Assembly (NCBI GenBank): GCA_944326475.1
Contig: CALVEC010000002.1
Location: 104,816-168,815 of the forward strand
Direction: 5' to 3'
Length of the DNA stretch: 64,000 bases
Origin: Candidatus Gastranaerophilales bacterium
GTDB lineage: Bacteria > Cyanobacteriota > Vampirovibrionia > Gastranaerophilales > Gastranaerophilaceae
This document shows, piece after piece, positions 1 through 7,454 of this stretch. Under the pieces are notes generated by a model, which was not told where the DNA came from, made no database searches, and saw only the letters and a program-made list of their open reading frames with translations. The position numbers were made by a program, and so were the translations under genes. The stretch's first letter is position 1. The number at the start of each line of letters is the position of its first letter.

Positions 1-720
1 GCTCTGGTGATAGGTTCTGCAATGATTGCAACTATTACCAAAAAGCCAAAAGAGCTATTGTCTTTGCTGCAGTACAAAGGTGTAGTCCCTACTATTAACC
101 AGTTTAAATTTATTTATGGTATGACGATTATGAGTCGTTTGATTGCTGCAAGAGACAAAAACGAGTTTAGAGAAGCTGCTACAAAAGATTCGTTAGGCTT
201 TGTAAACTGGCTTATCTTAGGAGGTTTTGTTTCTAAAATTTGTTCTTATCTTTTTGATAAAGAATTAGTAAACCTTGACAGAAATGCAGCAAAAATGGAA
301 AAAGGAAATGCTCTTTCCAAAGGCTGGAAATGGATTACCCGGGCAGCAGAGAAAAGTCACGATGAACTTATACAACCGTTACTGAAAAAAGCCGGTATCT
401 CGGTAATTGATGAAAAAGGTAAAATAAAACCATACAGGGTGCTTATTGATGAATTGTACAAAAATGCACCTAAAGAGATGGCTGATGACATTAAGCTTCT
501 GCAAAAACGCATAAGATCTAAAAATATAGCTCAGTTGTTAGGATATGCATATTCAGGAATTGTTCTGGGATATGGAATACCGAAGTTGAACATAGCAATT
601 ACAAAGGCTGTTAATAAAAATAAGAAACAAGAAGCTCCGCAAAATACAGCAGCTGCATTTAATCCTGCAATAAATCAAAATAACAAGACGTTCGGTGCTT
701 TTTTGAAAGGAATAAAATGA
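1..720 (+). CDS. Hypothetical membrane-associated protein, 5' end cut by window
   Basis: The reading frame is open from base 1, so the true start lies upstream and only the C-terminal 240 or so residues are seen. No family is recognised. Hydrophobic stretches near the start, around residues 60-80 and around residues 175-195 (a Gly/Ile/Leu-rich segment) suggest membrane association; the last 35 residues are Asn/Gln/Lys-rich and probably disordered. It overlaps the next gene by four bases (ATGA), so the two are probably translationally coupled. The style (Lys-rich, short hydrophobic segments, disordered tail) resembles the hypothetical proteins at 14187 and 48371. Function unknown. Confidence 0.6.
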   Translation, partial: ALVIGSAMIATITKKPKELLSLLQYKGVVPTINQFKFIYGMTIMSRLIAARDKNEFREAATKDSLGFVNWLILGGFVSKICSYLFDKELVNLDRNAAKMEKGNALSKGWKWITRAAEKSHDELIQPLLKKAGISVIDEKGKIKPYRVLIDELYKNAPKEMADDIKLLQKRIRSKNIAQLLGYAYSGIVLGYGIPKLNIAITKAVNKNKKQEAPQNTAAAFNPAINQNNKTFGAFLKGIK

Positions 721-1001
721 TTGACAATTTGAAAGGAATGTTTAAAACCGTTGTCCCCAAACGTGAAGCCTACGAAAAAGAGATTAAGCAATTAATTGCG
801 AAAAAAACAGGCAAAGAAGGTTATGCTGCACTAATAAAAAGAGCTGCGCCGGACAGAGCGGATTTGTATAATAATGCAATGAGAGAAATTGCTTTATTGA
901 ATTTAAAAATTGATGATAAAATTGATGAATACAATAGATTTGTGGCTAAGGAAAATGCAGTGCAGAAAGCTTTTGACAGACTAAACGGTTTTGACAAGTA
1001 A
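717..1001 (+). CDS. Small hypothetical helical protein
   Basis: A 94-residue, Lys/Ala-rich, mostly helical protein with no signal peptide, membrane segment or recognisable motif. Its ATG overlaps the TGA of the preceding gene (ATGA), so the two are likely co-transcribed and coupled. The charged repeats of Lys, Glu and Asp suggest an amphipathic helix or coiled coil. A partner for the upstream membrane protein is plausible but unproven. Confidence 0.6.
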   Translation: MIDNLKGMFKTVVPKREAYEKEIKQLIAKKTGKEGYAALIKRAAPDRADLYNNAMREIALLNLKIDDKIDEYNRFVAKENAVQKAFDRLNGFDK

Positions 1002-1031
1002 TTTGGGATTTTTCCGGGAAGTCGTGTAAAT

Positions 1032-1622
1032 ATGAACAACAATATATCTTTCGGGGCAAATTTTATACAAAAATTGCCTGTTCAAAAATATTCTTTTAAA
1101 GACAAAAAATATATTCCTGCTTACGCGAATTTAATTGCTATTAACCCTCATGATATCAAGGATGTTGCAGCACTTAATAACATTGCGAAAGTATTTGGTG
1201 ATGATAATTATGTGAACAATATGAGTTATGATGCAAAGCTTGCATATAAGCGTCATAGCACGAACGAGCGGTTTGCAGCGTTTTTATTAACGAAACAGTC
1301 CGGTAATTTTGAAAATATAGATGCAAATAAGGTTCTCGGAGCTGCAGAAATTTTAAGAGTTAAAAACAGAGAAATTGACCTTGTTTACTTACAGACGGAT
1401 CCGTTTCTTGTCTATTCACTGTTACCCAGAACTGTTAAAAATGTCGGTGGTGCTATACTTGATTATCTGAAACAAACTAATGATAAAATTAGCTTGATTG
1501 CGACATCTGCAGAGAGGTTTTATTTGAAAAACGGTTTTAAACCGGTCTCTCCTGATTGCAGCTTGCTGGTATGGTCAAAAAGCCCGGAAAATAATGCTTT
1601 TATGCTTAGAACATTTTTGTAA
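1032..1622 (+). CDS. GNAT-like hypothetical protein
   Basis: A 196-residue protein that opens with NNNISFGANF, an (I/V)SF(G/K/Q) N-terminal signature also seen in the proteins at 5519 and 14936. The middle (about residues 88-115) carries an 'LGAAEI...IDLVYLQTDP' pattern, and near the C-terminus there is 'SAERFYLKNGFKP', close to the FY.k.GF motif that ends GNAT acetyltransferase folds. I infer a divergent N-acetyltransferase-like fold; the acetyl-CoA pyrophosphate loop is not clear, so catalysis is uncertain. It lies 30 bases after the previous gene and may be the last gene of that operon. Confidence 0.55.
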   Translation: MNNNISFGANFIQKLPVQKYSFKDKKYIPAYANLIAINPHDIKDVAALNNIAKVFGDDNYVNNMSYDAKLAYKRHSTNERFAAFLLTKQSGNFENIDANKVLGAAEILRVKNREIDLVYLQTDPFLVYSLLPRTVKNVGGAILDYLKQTNDKISLIATSAERFYLKNGFKPVSPDCSLLVWSKSPENNAFMLRTFL

Positions 1623-2000
1623 ATATATTTTATAACTCTAATAAGAAATTTTTTCTTGTAAAATTGACTGATTATTATTTATTAGTGTTATATTTCTTTA
1701 CAATTTTAAACTTTAGAAAATATAATTGCTGTTTAAAATAGCCAAAATAAACTCTAAAGCGTCGGATATTAGGGCAATTTGAAATATAAAAAACATATTT
1801 TAAAATTTTGCGCAAAAGATATTATTACAAACATATTTGGATTGTTTGCAACCCTAATCTGCACATCACCCATTTCAATACATTTGCAAAGATTGAGCTT
1901 GATAAAAACCGTTGGATTTTAAAAGTTCCTTGCCTTCAGATTTGCAGTTTAAACGATATTTAACAACTATGTTACTAATAGCAGGATTTTATTGCGTAAT
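1623..2000. other. Intergenic region with no gene recognised
   Basis: About 380 bases of A/T-rich sequence between the GNAT-like gene and the first 65-bp repeat. No ORF with a plausible ribosome-binding site, no strong terminator and no tRNA-like fold was seen. It may be host sequence that originally lay downstream of the tRNA-Ser locus. Confidence 0.5.
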
Positions 2001-2065
2001 AATTACAAATTATCCCACGGAGACCGTGGGTTCGCAAGAAACGAGGGAAATCGGAGAGGGTGGGA
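2001..2065. repeat. Direct repeat, distal copy: att-like site with tRNA-Ser 3' end
   Basis: This 65-base block is identical to 5330-5394. Its right edge holds the 13 bases that end tRNA-Ser (GGAGAGGGTGGGA on this strand), but the rest of the tRNA is absent: the identity stops there and unrelated sequence follows. It also contains a hairpin (TCCCACGG / CCGTGGG) whose right arm runs on into an inverted fragment of the tRNA T-arm. The arrangement is that of an attR/attL pair left by integration at a tRNA 3' end. Confidence 0.85.
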
Positions 2066-2300
2066 CGTTTTGAGCCACTGTAAAAAAACACATGGTTTGA
2101 TTTCAATTTTCATATAGTTTGATTTTTTTTGTTAACTAATATACTAAATTTTCTCAAAATTGTTGGCAAATTTTTTCAAATTCCTTGTCTCTTTTTAGTC
2201 TGAAAAAATCCAGTTTGGCAGTTTGATTATTTTTTTGGGGGGGGAAAAAATAGTATTTTGATTTTTCAGCATTTTTTAACATTTTTAAATAAATATAATA

Positions 2301-2332
2301 TTGACAAATATTTCATTAAGATTTAGTATAAA
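2301..2332 (+). promoter_or_regulatory. Putative sigma-70-type promoter of nrdDG
   Basis: TTGACA at 2301-2306 is followed by an A/T-rich -10 region (TAGTAT at 2324 or TATAAA at 2327). Transcription would begin near 2338, immediately before the riboswitch core. The -10 hexamer and spacing are ambiguous (17-20 bases), so the exact start needs mapping. Confidence 0.5.
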
Positions 2333-2342
2333 TACACTAACT

Positions 2343-2440
2343 TAAGGAAAGCATGGGTGAAAATCCCTCACTGGACCGCAACCGTTAAAGTCGGAATGCT
2401 TATTTTAGTTGATGTTACCACGGAAATCTGGGAGAAAATT
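2343..2440 (+). promoter_or_regulatory. Cobalamin (B12) riboswitch upstream of nrdD
   Basis: The leader contains the cobalamin-riboswitch core in order: GGGTGAAAATCCC, then CACTGGACCGCAACCGT, then AGTCGGAATGC, with GCAT at 2352 able to pair with the closing ATGC. This matches the B12-box style consensus of the family. The ribosome-binding site of nrdD (GGGAG, about 2430) lies directly 3' of the aptamer, so translational control is likely. Class III reductase does not need B12, so repression by B12 fits a cell that switches to a B12-dependent class II enzyme when cobalamin is available. The pairing was judged by eye; a covariance-model search would settle the class. Confidence 0.75.
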
Positions 2441-2443
2441 TTT

Positions 2444-4285
2444 ATGAAAAATTCTATTGTGAAAAGCAACGAAAAGGTTGTTAATTTGAATGCGGTTAAG
2501 ATGCCTTTTATTTCTTATAATGAGGAATATAAAAATTCTGCAAATATTGCATTGGTTGACAATTATTTGAAGCAGTTAGATTGGAAAGTTAATGAAAATT
2601 CTAATATGTCTTATTCTATTCAGGGGTTAAATAATTATATTGCTTCAGAAATTAGTAAAGAGTATTGGCTAAATAAGATTTATCCTGCAGATGTTAAAAA
2701 TGCTCATTTAAATGGAGATATTCACATTCATGATTTGAATATTATTTCTGTTTATTGTGTAGGATGGGATTTGAAAGATCTTTTGATGGAAGGGTTTAGA
2801 GGTGTTAGAGGAAAAATAGAAAGTGCTCCTGCAAAACATTTTAGAACTGCTTTAGGGCAGATTGTCAATTTTATGTACACTATGCAAGGCGAAGCAGCAG
2901 GGGCTCAGGCTTTTTCTAATTTTGATACTCTTTTAGCTCCTTTTATTAGATATGATAATCTTAATTATGAGCAAGTAAGGCAAGCTATGCAGGAGTTTGT
3001 TTTTAATATGAATGTCCCAACAAGAGTTGGGTTCCAAACTCCTTTTACAAATATTACTATGGATTTGACGGTGCCGTCATATTATGCAGATCAGCCTGTT
3101 ATTATTGGTGGAGAATTGCAAGAAAAAACATACAAAGAATTTCAGCCTGAAATGGATATGTTGAATAAAGCATTTTTTGATGTGATGATGCAAGGAGATG
3201 CTTCAGGTCGAGTATTTACATTCCCTATTCCGACTTATAACATAACAAAGGATTTTGATTGGGATAATGAGAATTTAGTTGGTCTTTGGGAAATGACTGC
3301 GAAGTATGGTATTCCATATTTCTCTAATTTTATTAATTCTGATATGTCTCCAGAAGATGCTCGTTCTATGTGTTGTCGTTTGAGAATAGATAATAGAGAG
3401 CTTGAATATAGAGGTGGCGGTTTATTTGGATCTAATCCTTTGACGGGCTCTGTCGGGGTTGTAACTATAAATCTTCCTAAAATTGCACAGAGTGCAAAAA
3501 GTAAGTTTGAATTTTTTGAAATACTCGCTGCAAAAATGGAAATTGCAAAAGAAAGTCTTGAAATTAAAAGAAAATTGCTAGAAGACTATACTGATAAGAA
3601 TTTATATCCGTATACTAAGTTTTACTTAAGAGATATAAAAGCTCGTTATGGAGTATATTGGAAAAATCATTTTTCAACAATTGGTCTTATTGGTATGAAT
3701 GAGGCTTGTGAGAACTTTTTGCAAGATGATATAGGAAGTTTTAGGGGTAAAAATTTTGCACTTGAGGTAATGGATTTTATGAGAGACAAGATTGTAGAGT
3801 TCCAAAAACAGACTGGTAATAATTATAATCTTGAGGCAACTCCTGGTGAGGGAACTTCTTATCGTCTTGCAAAATTGGATCATGGTAAATATCCATATTA
3901 TACAAATTCAACACAATTACCGGTTAATTATACTGATGATGTTTTTGAAGTGTTGGATCATCAGGATGACTTGCAAACAAAATATACTGGTGGAACTGTT
4001 GTTCACATTTTTGCAGGAGAAAGAATTAAAAGTATCGAAACTATTAAAAATCTTGTTAAAAAAGTTTGTAATAACTATCACTTGCCATACTTTACTTTTT
4101 CTCCTACATTTAGTACTTGTCCAAATCATGGTTATATTGCAGGAGAACACTTTGAATGCCCAGAGTGCGGAGAAAAATGTGAAGTTTATTCGCGTATTGT
4201 AGGTTATATAAGACCTGTAAGTCAGTGGAATAAGGGTAAACAAAAAGAGTTTTGTGATAGACAGACTTTTGCTGTTTGTGAGTAG
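2444..4285 (+). CDS. nrdD: Anaerobic (class III) ribonucleoside-triphosphate reductase
   Basis: Glycyl-radical enzyme that reduces ribonucleoside triphosphates to deoxyribonucleotides without oxygen or B12. I place the start at ATG 2444 behind GGGAG; the longer frame back to 2357 would translate the riboswitch. The resulting 613 residues lack the N-terminal ATP-cone of the roughly 700-residue E. coli type. Visible family motifs are 'DIHIHDL', the active-site 'MCCRLRID', 'GSVGVVTINLP', 'ATPGEGTSYRLAKLD', a C-terminal zinc site (CPNHG and CPECGEKC) and the radical-glycine motif 'RIVGYIRPVSQWN'. Codon use is noticeably T/A-rich compared with most neighbours. It forms an operon with nrdG inside the repeat-bounded cassette, so horizontal acquisition is likely. 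Confidence 0.95.
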   Translation: MKNSIVKSNEKVVNLNAVKMPFISYNEEYKNSANIALVDNYLKQLDWKVNENSNMSYSIQGLNNYIASEISKEYWLNKIYPADVKNAHLNGDIHIHDLNIISVYCVGWDLKDLLMEGFRGVRGKIESAPAKHFRTALGQIVNFMYTMQGEAAGAQAFSNFDTLLAPFIRYDNLNYEQVRQAMQEFVFNMNVPTRVGFQTPFTNITMDLTVPSYYADQPVIIGGELQEKTYKEFQPEMDMLNKAFFDVMMQGDASGRVFTFPIPTYNITKDFDWDNENLVGLWEMTAKYGIPYFSNFINSDMSPEDARSMCCRLRIDNRELEYRGGGLFGSNPLTGSVGVVTINLPKIAQSAKSKFEFFEILAAKMEIAKESLEIKRKLLEDYTDKNLYPYTKFYLRDIKARYGVYWKNHFSTIGLIGMNEACENFLQDDIGSFRGKNFALEVMDFMRDKIVEFQKQTGNNYNLEATPGEGTSYRLAKLDHGKYPYYTNSTQLPVNYTDDVFEVLDHQDDLQTKYTGGTVVHIFAGERIKSIETIKNLVKKVCNNYHLPYFTFSPTFSTCPNHGYIAGEHFECPECGEKCEVYSRIVGYIRPVSQWNKGKQKEFCDRQTFAVCE

Positions 4286-4309
4286 ATTATAAAATTTTTA
4301 GGGGTGTCA

Positions 4310-4335
4310 GTGTTAATACGCTGGTACCCTTTTTA
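4310..4335 (+). terminator. Hairpin with T-run between nrdD and nrdG
   Basis: AGGGGTGTCAGTG and CGCTGGTACCCT fold into an imperfect stem (some G-T pairs) around a TTAATA loop, followed by five or six T. It sits between nrdD and nrdG and could attenuate nrdG expression, keeping the activase less abundant than the reductase. Confidence 0.55.
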
Positions 4336-4357
4336 AGTAAAGATTGGAGAGTAGATA

Positions 4358-5035
4358 ATGCTTATTGGAGGTTTGCAAAAAACTTCATTTTTGGATTATC
4401 CTGATAAAATAAGTGCAATTATTTTTACTTTAGGGTGTAATTTTAGATGTGGATATTGCCATAATCCTGAATTAATAAATTCTATGACGGCAAAATATTC
4501 AGAAGAAGAAATTTTTGAGTTTTTGAATAGGAGAAAAGGTCGAATAGATGGCGTTGTTATTACAGGTGGTGAGCCTTGTATCCAAAAAGATTTAGTTGAG
4601 TTTATAAAAAAGGTTAAGGATTTAGGGTTCTTGGTTAAGTTGGATACTAATGGATGTTTTCCTGAAATATTACAAAAATCTATGGCTTATGTCGATTATA
4701 TTGCTATGGACATAAAAGCTCCTTTAGATAATTATTCAAAGATAGTTAATGTCAATGTTGATGAAGAAAATATTAAAAAAAGTATTAATTTGATTATGAA
4801 TTCGGGTATTGAGTATGAATTTAGAACTACTGTAGTTAGATCTATGTTATCGAAAAATGATTTTGATAACATAGGTGATCTAATTTCTGGAGCGAAAAAA
4901 TATTATCTTCAAAAGTTTATTCCATCAAAAATTTTGGATGAAAATTTAATGAAGGAATCAACTTATACTGATGAAGAATTTTCAAAGATAATATCAAACT
5001 TAAAAACGAAAATAAACACAGTAAAGTTAAGATAA
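4358..5035 (+). CDS. nrdG: Anaerobic ribonucleotide reductase activating protein (radical SAM)
   Basis: A 225-residue radical SAM enzyme that installs the glycyl radical on NrdD. The iron-sulfur motif is CNFRCGYC near residue 27, within 'FTLGCNFRCGYCHNPEL'; 'VVITGGEP' follows at about residue 66 as the SAM-binding GGE motif, then 'KLDTNG' and 'YIAMDIKAP'. The opening 'GGLQKTSFLDYPDKISA' is typical of the NrdG/PflA-like group. GGAGAG stands about 8 bases before the ATG. It lies 72 bases after nrdD, is transcribed with it, and shares its A/T-rich codon use. Confidence 0.93.
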   Translation: MLIGGLQKTSFLDYPDKISAIIFTLGCNFRCGYCHNPELINSMTAKYSEEEIFEFLNRRKGRIDGVVITGGEPCIQKDLVEFIKKVKDLGFLVKLDTNGCFPEILQKSMAYVDYIAMDIKAPLDNYSKIVNVNVDEENIKKSINLIMNSGIEYEFRTTVVRSMLSKNDFDNIGDLISGAKKYYLQKFIPSKILDENLMKESTYTDEEFSKIISNLKTKINTVKLR

Positions 5036-5381
5036 TAAAATACTATACTTAGTATATTAATTTAATGTATAATAAATTTTTAATTATTTGCACAACTGGA
5101 CTTTACCCAAATAATCATTTTATCCGTACACTTCAAAATCGGTGCGTAATTCAGTCATATTAAGACAACCTAAATCTATCCGTACAGTCCGAAAAAAGTC
5201 CGTTTCGGAAGTTTGATTTTTTGGCTAAACTTAATTTTCCGACCTGAAAACGCCCTCATAGAGCGGGCTGTCCAAAATAATCAAAATATCCGTACAAATC
5301 AAACCGGTCGTTAAATTACAGCTCGAAACAATTACAAATTATCCCACGGAGACCGTGGGTTCGCAAGAAACGAGGGAAATC
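5036..5381. other. Intergenic tail of the nrdDG cassette
   Basis: About 345 bases between nrdG and tRNA-Ser. No ORF was recognised. The stretch contains three copies of TATCCGTACA (annotated separately), several CCG..CGG half-sites, a GTTTGATTTTTT box at 5211 that recurs at 2118 and roughly at 2220 near the other cassette end, and the second 65-bp repeat. Confidence 0.6.
5121..5296. repeat. Three dispersed TATCCGTACA decamers
   Basis: The identical decamer TATCCGTACA occurs at 5121-5130, 5177-5186 and 5287-5296, all on the same strand and just inside the 65-bp repeat. Short dispersed direct repeats next to an att core resemble arm-type sites of tyrosine recombinases, but iterons or regulator sites are equally possible. 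Confidence 0.55.
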
Positions 5382-5394
5382 GGAGAGGGTGGGA
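5330..5394. repeat. Direct repeat, proximal copy overlapping tRNA-Ser 3' end
   Basis: Identical over 65 bases to 2001-2065. The last 13 bases (5382-5394) are the 3' end of the intact tRNA-Ser gene on the minus strand. The block includes CCGTGGGTTCG at 5353-5363, an inverted 11-base copy of part of the tRNA T-arm found at 5397-5407. Confidence 0.85.
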
Positions 5395-5467
5395 TTCGAA
5401 CCCACGGTGAACTTGCGCCCACACAGACTTTCGAGGTCCGCACCTTAAACCACTCGGACACCTCTCC
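5382..5467 (-). tRNA. tRNA-Ser(CGA)
   Basis: The minus strand reads GGAGAGGTGTCCGAG at the 5' end and closes with TCCCACCCTCTCC. The 7-bp acceptor stem (GGAGAGG/CCTCTCC) pairs fully; the anticodon stem is CGGAC/GTCTG with loop CTCGAAA, giving anticodon CGA. A long variable arm and T-arm GTGGGTTCGAATCCCAC are present. The length of 86 is right for a class II tRNA. CCA is not encoded. The 3' end is the target of the 65-bp repeat. Confidence 0.95.
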
Positions 5468-5518
5468 TTGATAAAGCTATTTTACTACAATATTTTTCAA
5501 ATGTCATTTTAAAAAATA

Positions 5519-7024
5519 TTATCCAATAGTTCTAATTGCATTTTCAAAAATATGATAAACATTGTCAGTATACTGATAGGCTGCCGGATCTGTGTCGAAA
5601 ACGCCGTCCCAATGGCGTTCACATTTTGTCCAGGCGTCGTAGGCTTCCATTTTTTTTGCGTTAAGCATTTGTTCATGGGTGTTTGTGTATGGTGAAAGCG
5701 GGAAAATATCAGTCAGTTGCATATAAGAAGGCAATTTATCTTCTTTGTAATCATATCCGAACAGACAAGAATTTAGCCTGTTGAGTCTTTTCCAGGACTC
5801 ATATTTTGAGCTGCCCCGGTCATTATCATTAGAGACTTCAGGTCCTGCGGCGTATTCACGTGAATATTTCTGTTTTTCTGCTTCCCATCTTACGCTGGAA
5901 AAATCATCTGCTTTGCCCCAATCGGTGCCGGCAGTAAGCCCCATTTGTTTGTATCCGTAGTAATCATTGCATTTTTCACCGATAAATGATAAATCGTGTC
6001 TTCCGGTTTGTTCCCTGATTTTATAGAGAATATAAGCCATTTGCATATAGTTTGGCAAACTTCCAAGTCCGCAATAACCGTTGGGGTCAATAATGTGTTT
6101 TCCGCTGTCAAAATATATTGCATCAAATCCCAGCTCAATGCCCCAAACACAGGCATCAATAAATGCTTTTTCATGGTCATACCAGTTAAATTCTCTGCCT
6201 TGAACTCTAAGTTGGTTTGCGGATAACGGCATTCTGAATCCTGTTTTAAAACCAAGTAAATGAGCCATATCGTTAAACGCCTTCACCTGTTCGTCCGGTC
6301 CCATTCTCCTGTTGAGTCCGTCATCGCTGAGAGTTGCGCTGATTCCGGTGTGCAGGTTTGCGCAGTACAATGATGCGGCATCGTCATATCCGTCACCGTA
6401 AAAAGCGGGATAGAGCTGCGAGAGCAGTATGCAATTCGCAAAGGAATTGGGGGATGTCGGAATGGCAGGCAGTATCTTCATAGCGCCGAGAAGTCCGCCT
6501 GTCAGCCTGTTGCTGTTGTTATCGTAGGTTGCAAGGATTCTGGGATTTATTTCTATATAGTTTGCATATCTTCCCCATTTGTCACCAAAATTCGGTGATG
6601 GGATATAAGGCGGTATACCGGGATACTGGTTATCAGGTTTTATTAAGGTACATAGAGATTGTATAACCTGCTCGGTGCTGCGCCTTAAAAGCTCGGGGGG
6701 TCTGGCGTTTACCCATTTTTTTGTACCTACCTGATAGAGATGCTCTTTTGTCCAGTTGTCTTCATAAATTTCATTTCTGCCGCTTGCTATCCAAAATAAT
6801 TTTTTTAAAGGCTGTTGGTCTCCGTAATAACCTTTAAACGAGATATTCATTTTGTTTATAATGCTTTTTTGTGCATCATAAAGACCAAAGCTATTGTTTT
6901 GAATATCTTTGGTGCCTGAAAATCCTGCTTTTTTTCTCTCCTTTTTTACGGGTGATGCAAAATTTGATAACGCAGGCAAATTTACTATATCATACTTAAC
7001 CAGCATATAAATATCAAACCACAA
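5519..7024 (-). CDS. Uncharacterised protein, possible glycoside-hydrolase-type barrel
   Basis: A 501-residue protein not assigned to a named family. Around residue 61 it has 'MNISFKGYYG', the lineage-like (I/V)SF motif. The core (about residues 150-400) has alternating strand/helix character with 'KAFNDMAHLLGFKTGFRMPLS', then 'CVWGIELGFDAIYFDSGKH' and 'HDLSFIGEK', spaced like beta-strand ends of an (alpha/beta)8 glycosidase; Asp and Glu at the ends of these strands are candidate catalytic residues. No signal peptide is clear. The N-terminal 50 residues are poorly conserved-looking, so a start at 7006 (MLVKYD) is also possible. It sits next to a GH32 gene, which supports a carbohydrate role. 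The function is inference. Confidence 0.6.
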   Translation of the reverse strand: MWFDIYMLVKYDIVNLPALSNFASPVKKERKKAGFSGTKDIQNNSFGLYDAQKSIINKMNISFKGYYGDQQPLKKLFWIASGRNEIYEDNWTKEHLYQVGTKKWVNARPPELLRRSTEQVIQSLCTLIKPDNQYPGIPPYIPSPNFGDKWGRYANYIEINPRILATYDNNSNRLTGGLLGAMKILPAIPTSPNSFANCILLSQLYPAFYGDGYDDAASLYCANLHTGISATLSDDGLNRRMGPDEQVKAFNDMAHLLGFKTGFRMPLSANQLRVQGREFNWYDHEKAFIDACVWGIELGFDAIYFDSGKHIIDPNGYCGLGSLPNYMQMAYILYKIREQTGRHDLSFIGEKCNDYYGYKQMGLTAGTDWGKADDFSSVRWEAEKQKYSREYAAGPEVSNDNDRGSSKYESWKRLNRLNSCLFGYDYKEDKLPSYMQLTDIFPLSPYTNTHEQMLNAKKMEAYDAWTKCERHWDGVFDTDPAAYQYTDNVYHIFENAIRTIG

Positions 7025-7102
7025 AAATAATAATTTGTACTAGTAACAAAATGATAAGATTTTCGCGGTTTTATTGTATTTGAAACACTTGTAGATTCAA
7101 AT

Positions 7103-7233
7103 AAAAAAAAGCCACTCGATTGAGTGGTTTGTTTTCTGCATCCTAATGGTCTCTTTTGTGTTTATTATTTAGGAGTTTATATGTGTTCGGGGTTATTGAT
7201 GTTATTTAGTGTTTCGACTACACTTAACCTTAC
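7103..7233 (-). ncRNA. Candidate small RNA with own promoter and terminator
   Basis: On the minus strand a good promoter (TTGACA, then CATAAT, 16-base spacer) is followed by about 130 bases without a convincing ORF. It ends at a strong intrinsic terminator, CCACTCAATCGAGTGG plus eight T (7103-7128). Both neighbouring genes point away or start elsewhere, so the unit appears autonomous. The only ORF inside is a 14-codon frame starting in the terminator region without a spaced ribosome-binding site. Confidence 0.55.
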
Positions 7234-7239
7234 TATTTA

Positions 7240-7267
7240 ATTATGACATCACAAAAAATATTGTCAA
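7240..7267 (-). promoter_or_regulatory. Promoter of the candidate small RNA
   Basis: Minus-strand TTGACA (7262-7267), 16 bases, then CATAAT (7240-7245). This is a near-consensus sigma-70 promoter firing leftward, with a predicted start near 7233. Confidence 0.55.
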
Positions 7268-7454
7268 CCCTTTTTGTAATATTTGTTTACAGAACGTATA
7301 ATCCCTATATAATATAATATTTTTTGGCTTCCAAAGAGGGTTTGTGTAAATCAGAGAAATATAAATTTTGGCAAATCTTTTGCGAAAATGGTATATGTAA
7401 TTGCTTTTTTGTCATTTATGGTATTATATGAAGATAAACAAAAGGAGATTGCAA

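Noticed and set aside
2001..2065. Second tRNA-Ser gene
   Set aside because: Only 13 nt of the tRNA 3' end are present; no anticodon or D-arm follows.
2237..2244. G8 tract as a second phase-variation site
   Set aside because: It is intergenic, outside any ORF and not between clear promoter elements; it could modulate nothing I can identify.
2357..2443. Upstream extension of nrdD coding sequence
   Set aside because: The frame is open, but it lies in the riboswitch aptamer and has no ribosome-binding site; ATG 2444 gives the normal N-terminus.
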